From Chaetoderma sp. LZ-2023a (Eukaryota; Mollusca; Caudofoveata; Chaetodermatida; Chaetodermatidae): a DNA stretch of 64,000 nucleotides. The stretch spans positions 79,625,079-79,689,078 of the forward strand of contig CM067367.1 in assembly GCA_034401795.1 (NCBI GenBank), given 5' to 3'. A program made the translations under genes and the position numbers. This document shows, one piece after another, positions 46,320-57,065 of the stretch (its first letter is position 1; each line of letters starts with the position of its first letter). Under the pieces are notes generated by a model. It was not told the DNA's origin. It was given only the letters and a program-made list of their open reading frames with translations, and searched no databases.

Positions 46320-46560
46320 TATGCACCCCCACACACACGCGCACCTCCACACACACTCGCATGAATTGGGCATTTCCTCTCGCGCGTGGTGCCATGCGCG
46401 TGGCGCCACGTGCCACACGTGTGCCCCGTTTCCTCTAAGCATACCCGTGTATGCATTCCCTGTTCCCTTCACGTGTATGTCGTGTATGCGTGCATGCACG
46501 CGTCCTTTATGCACCCGTATAAATGCGTGCATATGTTGTGCATGCACAAAACATAATTTT
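46320..46560. repeat. Alternating purine-pyrimidine (CA/TG/CG) tract with E-boxes
   Basis: Rich in CACACG, GCGCGTGG, CACGTGCC, GTGTATGCGTGC and GCATGCACGCG. It holds a canonical CACGTG E-box and related CACGTGTA words. Such alternation favours Z-DNA. The overlapping frames on both strands (46169-46619) follow the repeat and are not supported. Confidence 0.6.
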
Positions 46561-47525
46561 GTTTTTTGGTGGCCCCTTAAAAAAAGAGGCCTATTTTTTT
46601 TGTGTGCAGAGTAGAACATGTTTAATCTCTATTAAGCAATCGACATTTTCTGGCATCTTTGCGCCACATACACGTGCAACAATCATAACGTAGTTGATTT
46701 TTTTGTATGCAGCCATCTGTTGTAATTACGTTCATCTGGTTCCGCTAGATATTCTCTCCAGCGATTCTGGATTTCACACATTACCTTTTTAAATGGCTGC
46801 CGAACTGGTACTACGTTATATTTGTTCCACTCTACACATCAACAGTTAATCGGTATAAAGCCGATTGTTCTCTAGCCATCGCATAATAAAGATTTGTTAT
46901 CCATTTTCACTTTGCAAATTTAGAAAGATGAATGCCTTACTAGTAGCGCGCATTTTGCTTTTATAGCTAAATATATATGCTGGCAGTAAAACTTACTTTC
47001 CAATCTGAACACACCCTTTTCGGTCACGTGTTTTTATTTCCACTGCTTAAAATTAACATCGTTGGATTTCAAAAACATAACTATGCGGACAATTGCATGT
47101 ACAACATTCTTCGCGCCATAAACGTTTGTTTGGCAACACATTGGAATTGATACGCAGGAATCAATTATGGATGAGAACGCGTCATACGGTTTCCCTGTAT
47201 TCAGATATTAAAACCCTGCATTTTGACATGATGCGAATACACTAATTAATCATTGTGGAACACCTCGCACTCCTAGTGGGACATTGATCATAGCCATCAT
47301 CGGTATATAATGGCGTTGGTGTTCATCCATCGTGGTGTATCAAAATGGCGATAATTGGGGATGGTGGCTGAGGGGTGATAGAGGAAGTGGGTAAGGGAAC
47401 ACGAAGAAATAATAACAAATTTTTACAAAATAAATGTATTTTTATTGACACGAATGATAAATATTAGCGACACTTATTCATGATAATTATACTCTTAAAG
47501 AAAACATAGAAGATAAATAATTATA
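46561..47525. other. No gene seen
   Basis: AT-rich sequence between the alternating tract and the protease remnant. A reverse-strand AATAAA (+ strand TTTATT near 47450) could serve the protease gene. No coding frame is supported. Confidence 0.45.
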
Positions 47526-47527
47526 CA

Positions 47528-47746
47528 TTAAGCATGATCTTTTTCTCTCTGTTTATTCATAATCCTGCGCGTCAAACATTTCACTATAGCCTCATTTTTG
47601 TCTCTGTTTCTTAGCGACCATAATATGTGTTTCATTTGTACACCTCTGGAACGATGGTATAAGAAATTTACACAATAATATCCACAAGTTGTCGTCATGG
47701 CTGGTTGAACACGTTCGCTGTTGAAATAATAAACACGCGCATGGCT
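47528..47746 (-). pseudogene. Maverick/Polinton adenain-like cysteine protease, C-terminal fragment
   Basis: 72 codons ending TAA at 47528-47530. The segment contains VYYFNSERVQ and TTCGYYCVNFLYHRSRG, matching the catalytic-Cys region (CGxYCxxFLYHRxRG) shared by adenovirus-type and Polinton (PRO) proteases, then a basic tail with TRRIMNKQ. In the family this enzyme matures capsid proteins. The upstream half, with the catalytic His and Asp, is missing, and a TAG at 47747-47749 precedes the fragment. It lies just downstream of the capsid remnant on the same strand, supporting a common origin. The longest ATG frame is only 56 codons. Confidence 0.72.
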
Positions 47747-47855
47747 CTAGTGTGATAAACTGCCACCCAATGTTGTGCGGATTTATTACTGCGATGTGTG
47801 TTTATTACTAATGAAGATGGGAGATTTAAAAAACCCCGAGAAAGTGTTCGCGAGT

Positions 47856-47861
47856 TTTATT
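47856..47861 (-). terminator. Poly(A) signal downstream of the capsid remnant
   Basis: AATAAA on the minus strand, ~48 bases past the capsid stop at 47909. The position suits 3' end formation of that gene. Confidence 0.35.
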
Positions 47862-47908
47862 GTCACCGAATAATAGATTCTCTATTTCAAATGTATTCAA
47901 CATATTTT

Positions 47909-48985
47909 TTAATAATCTGTTAATATGTTAAAGTCTGATCCTATTTCTACTGTATTATCAAATTCAGCATAGCAAATTACATTGGTTGTAGCTGTAAGTG
48001 CCTGAGCAAAATGGAAGACCACTCTTAACGAACCAGTGCGTGTAGGGTAGCTATGTTATGAATCAGCCAAATCTGGTGTAAAATCCTATGCAAACAACGT
48101 GGTTCCATGTCTGAACTGTGCCTTATTTATTAGGTAGCCATGGTCTTTGAATAATGCACCAGTACCACTGAATAGTGAGAAATAAGCGTCTGAAGGACGT
48201 ATTGGCGATGTTGTAACCTCTTCTCCATTTATATAACATGACGCATAGGTAGTGTTATTGTTATCAAACTTGAATGGATTTTTATGTACCACGCCATTAT
48301 ACGCATCATTCGGTACAAAAGCGAATAATACTCTAGTAGGAAGCTGAACAATAAATATATTATCTCTATCGATGTTCATAACACCGCTAGGCGATGTAAA
48401 AGTCTTACACACTACCCTGCGAATAGGATATTTCACGCTTGTCTGTCTCAGAGTAACCGTGTGCGCCACTAGCAGATCTGCTGATGGAATAACTTTGCGT
48501 ACAAATAAGTTAGCCGACAATATTTTCAAATTAGGCCTCACTCCTTCTGCGGCCATAATGGCGAACACATCTCTACTCCTCTGTAGGCATACTCTCAAAT
48601 CAACGGAACCGAGCAGGAATCCGTCCTGCAGAAATATATCGCTGTGTATGCGTCCTATTAATTTGACTGTCTTACTCTGAGCCATCATTCTTCTACGTGC
48701 TTGAAATCCTAAGTCACTTGTGAGAACATCGTATGCAAAAGATTATTCGCAGGTGCTATCATATCATTCGCCTCGAGTGCCTTCTTATCACCATTTCGAT
48801 CTAGCTTTACTAGCTTAACTTTAATGGAGAGATAAGAGTGCGTAAGATCTAAATATCTATCAGCGGACCCGCTGATGTAAAACTTGATTGGCCCACTATC
48901 GGATAAACTAGATACAGGCTGAAAGTGTTCCCATTTTGCAGATTCCAATTGTAACTCGCGGGGTAGTGTCAGGCCATTTTGGTGT
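47909..48985 (-). pseudogene. Maverick/Polinton-type capsid protein (F54H12.2-like), deleted and interrupted
   Basis: The N-terminal part (48709-48985) reads LQLESAKWEHF, SSLSDSGPIKFYISGS and DRYLDLTHSYLSIKVKL, the conserved start of the F54H12.2-like family. The central and C-terminal part (48086-48710) carries KTVKLIGRIHSDIFLQ, YPIRRVVCKTF and LFSGTGALFKDHGYL. Between them ~90 residues of the family are missing and the frame shifts. A TAG at 48086-48088 and a TAA just after interrupt the end, yet the frame then continues with conserved FAQALTATTNVICYAEFDN to TAA 47909-47911. In C. elegans, F54H12.2 adjoins a transposon integrase gene (F54H12.3), and from memory this family is the Polinton capsid. 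No ATG lies at the expected start: a Gypsy leader is fused there. Confidence 0.75.
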
Positions 48986-49875
48986 CTGGTGTCGACTCGC
49001 CGTGCCGCAAGTGCACGATGAATGATGACGCTGGTTAGCTTCCGGTCTCGGGGTGACGGATCCTGTACGATACTGCCCTACGGGTAACAAAGATCAGCTC
49101 CTCAGGCCGATGGAACTCAATCGTTCCGGTGGGGCCGTGCGACCATCGTCGCGAACATTAAACACAACAGTCTCATCCCAAGAGTTTGTGTCACCAGTAT
49201 GCCTGTCCATAGCAATTTCATGATCTATGGACTTACAAGATTTGATTTGGTGACCTAATTAACATAAGTCTATACAATATTTTTACCTAAACAGACCGTC
49301 AAGTATGCTAGATAAATATAATGAGCATACGAAAATACATGACATAGAGACAGCCTGATGAACTTCTAAACGTGGTGCTCCCGGAGGTACCACACAGACT
49401 CGTAGGTCCGCAGAGGTATCCCCGCAAGGGAGGCTCCCGCACACGGGGTTACCAATTAACTTAATATAAGCTATTATACCTCTAAGCTGAAAGGAAAGAA
49501 AATTATCTTTGTAGTGTCGGAACATCATGTGCCTCGAACGGGCACTACTCCTAGTGATAGTTTTGGTGAGGAGTATTATCCTCGCGTGGACCGCCATCAC
49601 TGAATCCTTGCGAGAGGCAAGTGCCTCAGGCGGGCCTCCGTCACGGGAAAATGTCGCCATCACTTAAAGCAGGAGAATAGTAGTGGCCGAAAGGGACCCA
49701 CTCTAATATTTAACCAAAATGCTGTAAATAAAAGACCATACCTAGTGAGATTATGACTATAAGGTTGCGTGCTGTTTTACATGAAGACGGGACGAGCGAT
49801 TCTCGAAGGATTCCCACGTCACCGTCTTATGTAATTCTCAGTATGCTCAATTAGTAGTTGCCGCTTTTATTTCTG
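48962..49875 (-). mobile_element. Gypsy family Y LTR and leader, fused to the capsid 5' end
   Basis: Read on the minus strand it follows 16.93-17.96 kb in order: (G/A)ATTACATAAGACGG, GTGACGGAGGCCCG, TATATTAAGTTAATTGG, CTCCCTTGCGGGGATACCTC, then PBS-like TGGTCGCACGGCCCCACC (49128-49145) and CGGAACGATTGAGTTCC. Homology stops close to 48.96 kb, where capsid coding begins. It carries no (TA)n tract. The frame seen at 49283-49663 is inside the LTR and is not a gene. Confidence 0.62.
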
Positions 49876-51950
49876 CGGGCCTTCTTCTATGCCTAACCTC
49901 ATATTTAGTTTTTAGAGACAAACATTATTTTAGGCCGCAAATGGCTGGCATTTACCTAGCATTTAGACACGGCTGTCATTGAGAATGGATGCCCCAAGAC
50001 ATCAATACTGAAGACAGCATTATACATGTCACTTTGCAAGACCTCTGAACTGGGTAAGAATCCGGACATCTCGCTCCGTAACCACATAAAACATCACAGG
50101 ACATTGGTTACTTTTCACAAAAGCATTTTTAGGTAACTGATCTATCGTTATGGTGGGGGTAAGAGAGACAAATACCCACCGTGAATGTCCTTCCCGTGAT
50201 GGCGTGGCATATCTTAATATCATGCCCAGACATTCTTCTGAAATTCGGTGGGGATGCGCATCTCACCCGTCACTAGGTCCTACGGAACTAACTTTTTAAC
50301 TTGTGTTAGGCTTAAACACAAGTTGCCCAGTTATGCACTGCGGTGCGGGAGGATTGTTCAGCAGATTAAAGAAAATAATAATTAAGATATGTTTTCGCGG
50401 TGCTTTCCTACATTGGCAAAGGTAACTAACCACTGAATATCCGAAGATACACGGGAAATGTATGTGACACCACACCCTGGCCATCAACGCTCGGAAACCC
50501 CAATAGTTTCCCAGGGTCGGATCAGTCCATGGTGCGGATAGGGACATCCAAACAATTAAGAAGCCGTAAGGCTTAGTGGAACATGAAGAGAGACAATAAC
50601 TTAGAAATATGAGGCCCCTTAGGTATGTGGGCCAATCTTACACAACCTTGCCGGAGTGTGGGGATAAATTTTCGCAACTACTTGAAAAGAGGCATACAGC
50701 GCATGTCTCCTATCGAAGAGCTTGTCTCTAATCATATTAAACCTATCCTATCGAGCTGAATAGAAAAGGTTTTTTAGTCGGTAGCATGCCGGGCTAAACA
50801 GAGTTATAGCACGGACAGCGACCTCAGTGAAAAATTGTTGGTGGCGGGGGAGAGTGCTGCATATATTGTTCTACAAATAAACGAAACATATGAACTGATG
50901 GCCACTTGCCATATATACACTAACCAGAACAATCAATACAATGTGAAATGATCAGAATAATATATATATAGTACAGGTTGAGGAACCTGCTATGGTGCGG
51001 TTAGCAAAAACACCTTACAGAAAATAAGAATAACTATAAACAGATACAGAAATTATAATTAGCAGTCCTAAGACCATTACGGTGTCTTTTAGTCATTGGG
51101 ACCGTTTATACAGATACGATTTAATTATCAAAGATGTAATTAACGGGATAATTAAAATGTCAAGTATAGTTGCTTGAATAATCGGTAGCCATTCTTAAGC
51201 CTGGGCTATCGTGTTACTGAAATTGATACGTCGCCCTAGGTTTGATATGATTTGATGAGTTCCCTAGAAGCTGGAAAGTTCCCGCAGGCCGGTTTCCACA
51301 AACAGGATTCCTGCAAGCAGCTCATGACGGAAGCGGATCGAACTCAGGACTTTAATCACAATATAGAATGTCTAACGAGTAGTCAGCAAGAGATCCAATA
51401 ACATTACTGCTATGACGAAAGTTCCCATACACCGATGGTATGGACGGAAGTTGCCAACAACCCGATCATGAGCGGGGTTTGTTGAATGCGGATGAAGATA
51501 CATAACTAAGCTTAATGGTGCGGGGTACGTCAGCCAGCTCTGAAGACGTACTGGGCAGAGTTTACTTTGCTGCGGTCAAAAAGTTTAGATAAACCTGCAT
51601 GACATCAGTGAGGGGATGGCTGAATAACCACTTTGAGTCATCCACCAAAGAACATAGCGGCCTCAACATCTGTAGAATCACATTTTCAGGCCAGGAAAGG
51701 CCTCACCGCAAGTTCGTGTTCCGAGTTAGTTCTTGATATATTCGTGAACAATATCCAAAAGTTCCAAAAATTCTCCCGTAACAACGAGAGATACAAATTG
51801 CTTTAGTGCAGTGGGATGGATTACTGCTGGCTACGGGAGAGAAACCGACAGAGACTGAAATGATCTGCGTAATGCCTGTCTTGCTGATTCTAGCTGACAC
51901 AGGTCCAACCTAATCGGCCCCTGGCCGAGGATGCTCTCGAGCTCTGGAGT
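49876..51950. other. 2 kb without recognised gene, downstream of a minus-strand promoter
   Basis: No frame above ~65 codons has protein-like features. Base composition is less AT-rich than its surroundings. A perfect 10 bp stem, AACTTGTGTT...AACACAAGTT, lies at 50298-50324. It could be the untranslated transcript body of the 51.96 kb promoter or decayed viral sequence. Nothing more can be supported. Confidence 0.45.
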
Positions 51951-51956
51951 TTGTCT

Positions 51957-52076
51957 CCTTTTATACTACTCGTGACGTCACAGATGCACGCTCCAACCAA
52001 TCATCGGTCGAGCAACAGCCAATCAGCGCGTAACTATAATAACGCAGTTGAATGTTCTAGAACATTCTAGAAGTTC
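51957..52076 (-). promoter_or_regulatory. Heat-shock-type RNA polymerase II promoter
   Basis: Reading toward lower coordinates: four contiguous heat-shock units GTTCT-AGAAC-ATTCT-AGAAG (52054-52073), two reverse CCAAT boxes (52019-52023 and 51997-52001), a perfect CRE TGACGTCA (51973-51980) and TATA box GTATAAAAGG (51957-51966). Order and spacing suit an inducible promoter starting near 51.93 kb. The gene it drives is not obvious; the capsid remnant is 3 kb downstream. Confidence 0.65.
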
Positions 52077-52100
52077 TGTGTACACGTGGTTACGACGTCA

Positions 52101-53483
52101 CGGCAATACCTTGAAGACAATCAAAAGGGGGTTTCCGTGGATAGCTCAGCCCTTTATTAACCGATTTTGAAATGGTTCACAGATTTGGAAAGCCCGTCGA
52201 ATTCTGATCTTGATTACTGACAGATTCGGCGGGAATAAATTATTACAAAGGATTACATTGTACCTTCTCTGTACACTAAAAGCATCATCCTATCTTGGTA
52301 GTAAATTACGCACTCTATCAAAAATAGTATTAAGCGTGCGCATGCGCACTATGCATTTTAACGAACTTAGTCTGGGGTTTTTTACAACCTAATCTCTCCC
52401 ATAGGCTCATATACGCTTATAGCTCTACCCAGCGGGGCGTGTTCAGGGAACGAATACAGGACGGGCGGCGTGTACCCAGCTTAGCTGGTACGGCCAGTAC
52501 CTGACCGGTCGATCTGAACTACACCACACCCTCCTAGTTTGACATCCGCGGCAAATGATCGTGCATTGCGGATCGACGCTCGGACGCATGCTAGTTGGGA
52601 ATTATAGACTTCTTGGGTAGGCGCAAGGCCGGAGAGGAGTAGTGATGCAATAGATGCGTATTTAAGAGACAGAGCACATAGAGGTGCCAAGGGGAGGCAT
52701 ACTTTTAGTTTTAATTTTTGACCTGGAATTATTTTCCCACGTCTTTTCTTTTCTTTTGTTTTAATATTTTGGTGCATGCTTTCAACTTTATTTAGCTAAT
52801 GATTCCTAAACAATAGCTTGCATGGATGTTCTCTTTGGGTGCAGATAATTATTATCTCTGCAGAGAACACCCAAGCTCCAACGTACCACAATTTAAGTTA
52901 AGATATATAATAATATATAAAATATATGTATATCAAATAAATAATTTCCACGTAAACATACCCTTACGGGGTATTTAAAATATTACGGCCGAATTACTTG
53001 TGCACCCCAGGTAAATAAAGGGGTACGCAACACATATCTTGATTAAAAATATATTTGCAGCCCATTATAGCGGGTCCGCAACAGGCATCTCTCGCTGACC
53101 CCATAGCCGTCCTGACATCTAAGACAGGAAGAAAAATAATAAGAAAAATAGAACATAATAATAACTCAAAAGTTAGTTTATCAGGCAGCCTCAGCATAGC
53201 TGAGACTGCACTACAGGATTATGACATTATTACACTGCAGGGTGTTGTATTCTTTATGTCGCACACGACGTTCTTACAACACTGGTGTCCGCAGTGCTCA
53301 TTTTGTGTGGGACACAGCTGGGCAACTAAGTTCCGCAGCTGTGTCGGATAACCGTAGTCATCGTAGGGACGGGATTCAATTGATCTAACATATATAATAA
53401 AAAGAAAAGTATTTCAAAAATAAATTAATAATTAGTAAGTTTCCATGAATCGCACCACTGATGTTCTGCTGTATCACAAATGA
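52101..53483. other. No gene recognised
   Basis: Contains a minus-strand ATG frame of 98 codons (52481-52777) with a Lys-rich start and Ala/Leu-rich middle but no known domain. A palindrome, AGATAATTATTATCT flanked by GGGTG/CACCC, lies at ~52839-52873. The plus-strand frame 53055-53351 lacks an ATG. None is supported well enough to call. Confidence 0.4.
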
Positions 53484-54768
53484 TCATACCTCTGCTGCAA
53501 AATTTCCCCACTGAGACTGGGTCCCGCGACTGACAGTGGTTGGTCGCGGTGGATGAATTATTAATGCTGAGATGCATTCATTATCACTGGCACGTTCGGA
53601 AATGTTTGAAGTGATGATTGCGTGAATATGAGCGTCTATAATGTCTTTCACAGTTACTGCAGGTGCTAGAATGTTCGTCCGTATGACAGCGGTGGTGCTA
53701 GTGGGTGTTGAGGCAGTCGATGCTGTAGTCTTCATGATGGTCATGGTGGCTGTGGTTGTCGTGGCGATTGGCGGTGAGTCGAATCATAGGCTGAGGCAAT
53801 GATGTGGGAGCGGATACCGCAGGTGATGACATCTTGGCGTACTTCAGAAGACGATTTGCAGTGACATTGAGCACGGGCTGGATGTCCTGCGTGTGGGTGA
53901 TACGTCTTTTTCCCGCGTATGGTCGTTCAGGCATAGTCCCCTTCCTGAGGGCTGGATCAGAAAAACTGGGATGCGGATGCTGGATGACACATGTTGGGGT
54001 GATGCTAATGGATGTAGGCTGCGATGGTCCCTGTCCCTCGTCTATGGTCAGGTCAGGAGGAGATGGTGTCTGTGGGTAGCTGGGAATCTCCATCTCCGTG
54101 GGCATCATGATAACTACCGATATTGGCTGACTGGCTGCGATTGCTTCGGACATTACAGGTGCAGATGTGGTGGTTGCAGTTTTGTGGCTGGTTACGGATG
54201 TGGGTGCTGCCGGACTGGATTCTGCGGAGGATTTATGCTTCTTGCTCCGTTTCAGGATGGGTGTGGATGTGGTGACTGGAGGTGGCATAGTGCTCCCTGA
54301 TGCGGCTGCAGGTAGGATTTAATGTCTGTCTGCCGCTAAATTGGCCAAGGTAGCTGCGGAAGGACGATGACTAACGGGATGTCTACAGGTAGTATTCTTC
54401 GTGTGGGCCATCGTCTCGGTCGGGAGAATTTTAACTGGAAACCGAAATTCAAAATGCGTGGCTAAAATGGCACGATCCTCGTTTACTTCCCCAGGAATTA
54501 ATGTCACTTCTAACACATGGTGATGATGACGGAGCGCATGGGTCACTCTGTAGCGGGTAGTGGTATAGAGATACTGACGCGTTACACAAAAGGCTGTCTG
54601 GAGGAGATGATCCTTGTTAACATGAAGTGTGCGGTCAGAATTGCTCGTAAAAGTCCTGGTACAGGGTTCTCCACTAGCTAATAACGAGCTGCACAGGAAT
54701 CTTTTTGAAACTGGTACCGATTCTTCTATAGACGAATCCGACAATGCTAAATCTTTGAGGAGTGACAT
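53484..54768 (-). CDS. Uncharacterised zinc-finger-like, Ser/Thr/Pro-rich protein, one in-frame stop
   Basis: ATG 54766-54768 (G at -3) begins MSLLKDLALSDSS. A C2H2-like finger follows: CSSLLASGEPC, then TRTFTSNSDRTLHVNKDH. A TAA at 54319-54321 ends 149 codons. The same frame then runs on with no further stop to 53698, giving a basic (KRSKKHK), Pro/Thr/Ser-rich second half that ends near KRRITHTQDIQPVLNVTANR. Beyond ~53760 the plausible continuation is in another frame (to 53484). A TATA/CRE promoter lies ~220 bp upstream. I recognise no family. Two genes, a nonsense-mutated gene, or an assembly error are all possible. Confidence 0.45.
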
Positions 54769-54982
54769 CTCGTTCCCGCATGGTAGTTGGCTGCGGGAAC
54801 CTTATTTAAAACCTAAAACCCTATCTCTTCATTTTTAACTTTCCAGGCCAAGTATTGTAATAATGAACTAATAATAAAGAACAGCAGAATTTAGTTTTCG
54901 ACACGAAAGAAGCCTAATCCTATTTGTTCTTCCCTGGTGTCGAGTTTTGATGGGAAGACGAAGTTTCAGAGCGCGCTTCCCC

Positions 54983-55006
54983 ATTTTATACTATTTGCTG
55001 ACGTCA
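54983..55006 (-). promoter_or_regulatory. CRE-TATA promoter of the 54.77 kb gene
   Basis: TATA box GTATAAAAT (54983-54991) with a perfect TGACGTCA (54999-55006) 7 bp upstream on the minus strand. The 51.96 kb promoter has the same pair with a 6 bp gap and the same TAGTATAAAA core. No heat-shock element accompanies this one. Confidence 0.6.
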
Positions 55007-55009
55007 TAG

Positions 55010-55950
55010 ACGACGGATGACTACACCTGGAAGTTTTGACATGTGATTCGGTCAGCCCTATATGGAAAGGTTCTCCTTTTTCCATTCTGATCATAACTGG
55101 ATTACGTCTTCCCATGTAAATGGAGTACATTTAATTATAAGAGGAAAGGCTCACTAACTTAGTCTTATTTTAACGCATTTAAAATTTTCCGATCACCATA
55201 AAAACATGGTACTACTTATTCCCGTGGACCATCACCTTTTAATTAGCGTGATACGGTTTTACAGATTGGATGCTTATAAACTTGCCTGTTTTAATTTTAG
55301 GCTGGAGCGCCCGATGAAGTGTGTGGGAGCCTGGTGACGTCATCGGTAATTACCCCGACTCACCCTTGCCACTCCTCCATCACGCCGTGGTAGTCGCGTA
55401 TTTCTGCGGCTCTTTGGTTTAAAGTGTTTGATCCAATTTACTGGAAATAGAAGTAAAAGTCACGTGGTCCTTGGAAACACGTGGTTGGTGGGAAACATAT
55501 GTGCTGTTTCGGCGATGGCCGAAATACTGTTGCTGAGGTGTAGTCTTTTGTTGATGCGAGATATGGAAATATATATATGTTATACCAAGATTTCTTTTTA
55601 TAATAATGTTCCTATTTGCGCGGGTTCTTAAACATGCGTCTTATAGTTGTCTGTAAAGGTAGTTCTCAGCCCGTCTTGATTATGGACTGGAACGCAGAGA
55701 AGATAATTTTTGAAATTCTCCTTGTAATTATACTGTTAGATTTTTTATGCCGCTTTACCTGCCCGTGCGCTAATGATTTGTAGCATGGTAGAGCAGTTGT
55801 GTTCTTAATCAAAAATATAACAGTAAAGTTGTAAGTAATTTGATGTGTCGTTTAAACAGATCTATTCAGGCGGTAGATCAAAGTTACTGATCCCGACAAG
55901 ATAGCTGCGTTTTCCGAGCGGGAGGGCTGCCAAGCATTCTCCTCGATGGG
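55010..55950. other. No gene recognised
   Basis: A further TGACGTCA occurs near 55333 but without a TATA box. The plus-strand frame 55428-55631 has no domain features. Confidence 0.45.
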
Positions 55951-57065
55951 TAGAACTAGCTCCGTCCCTGCCTAGAACGGACACATTAATACCATTTAAT
56001 AATGGTTAAACTACAGTACAACTCGGAAGCGGGTGCCCACAGTGTTACAATTTACAATGCCGTCGTTTGGAGATTGTGAATACAGTCAACCTGAGTGTCT
56101 ATGTTTCTGACATGTTGGTGATTTGAGTCTGATACGCGTGGCTGGTTATCTGTGGATGATACTTGCACTGTGGTGAAGGTGACATTTTTATGGCCGCCAG
56201 GTGCGGGAATGGGGGAGGTGGCGTGAAGTCAACTTTATCGAACCTTGATGGTACAGAGTTACTTTAGAGCACAGATGACCTGTCGGATGCTGTCGTAGCT
56301 TTTATCAATCCATTATCGAATTCAACTTTTCGGTAGCAAAATCCTACTCGTGACTGGTGACAATGCGGGCATCTTGCTCTCTTAATAATATCGACTGTTA
56401 TTACGTGTAAATGATGTATGTAGATTTTGGCTGTTTTCGTACGACGTCGTGGGAGAGGGAAGGGGAGGAATGTTGGACAAACGTTCCTCCCGTGACGCGT
56501 ACTGTAGATGGCTGTAGTGCAATCCTCCTATCCATATGATCAGTTCCCCCATAACTAGGTAAGAAGGTGTGTGCGGGAGATTTGTTGGCTGTTGTTTGTT
56601 GACGATAATGTTGTTGTCGGGATGTCCAGGCTCTGTATGGTGCCAATGTTAAAGCGAAGTTGGCGCATTCCAGTTTTCCACACTGGTCTGCTGTTATTGC
56701 GGGAGGTGGGGGTTTGCGGGAGATATTATTTCTCCCTCATCTTGTGCAGGTGGAACTGTCGCCAGAGTTTTTATGTCTCTACCGGGAAATAATTGATACC
56801 GGTGGGTGCTGCTAAATGATGTTGTTGCCGGTGTTGAATGTCTCTGTTACGCTGAGTATAACCAAGTATGTATGTGATGTACGCGCAATGATGAATTGAC
56901 GTATCCAGAGGGCAGGTGTGTTCTGTATGTGGTGACGTTCTGTCTGTGGTGTGATGTCCTGACTGCTCACGGGGGAGTATGGTAGGCCAAATGGATGTGG
57001 TGGCCTTTGGACAGGGGGATGTGGTTATCTCCCATTACATGACGGTTGGTGTCCTGTCGTAGTTT
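55951..57065 (-). other. Gypsy element 2 3' internal tail (and possible LTR)
   Basis: Minus-strand sequence with CTCCCGCA(A/C)A motifs and CAGCCATCTACAGTACGCG is shared with 25.4-25.65 kb. ACGGGAGGAACG (~56.48 kb) may be the polypurine tract. Sequence below it should then be LTR, but I see no matching LTR inside the window, because the 5' end of this element lies beyond 64 kb. Confidence 0.5.

Noticed and set aside
46169..46619. Overlapping minus- and plus-strand frames rich in His, Cys and Arg
   Set aside because: They follow the alternating CA/TG/CG tract and show repeat-driven composition.
49283..49663. 126-codon minus-strand frame
   Set aside because: It lies within the LTR that is shared with 17 kb, where the frame is not conserved.
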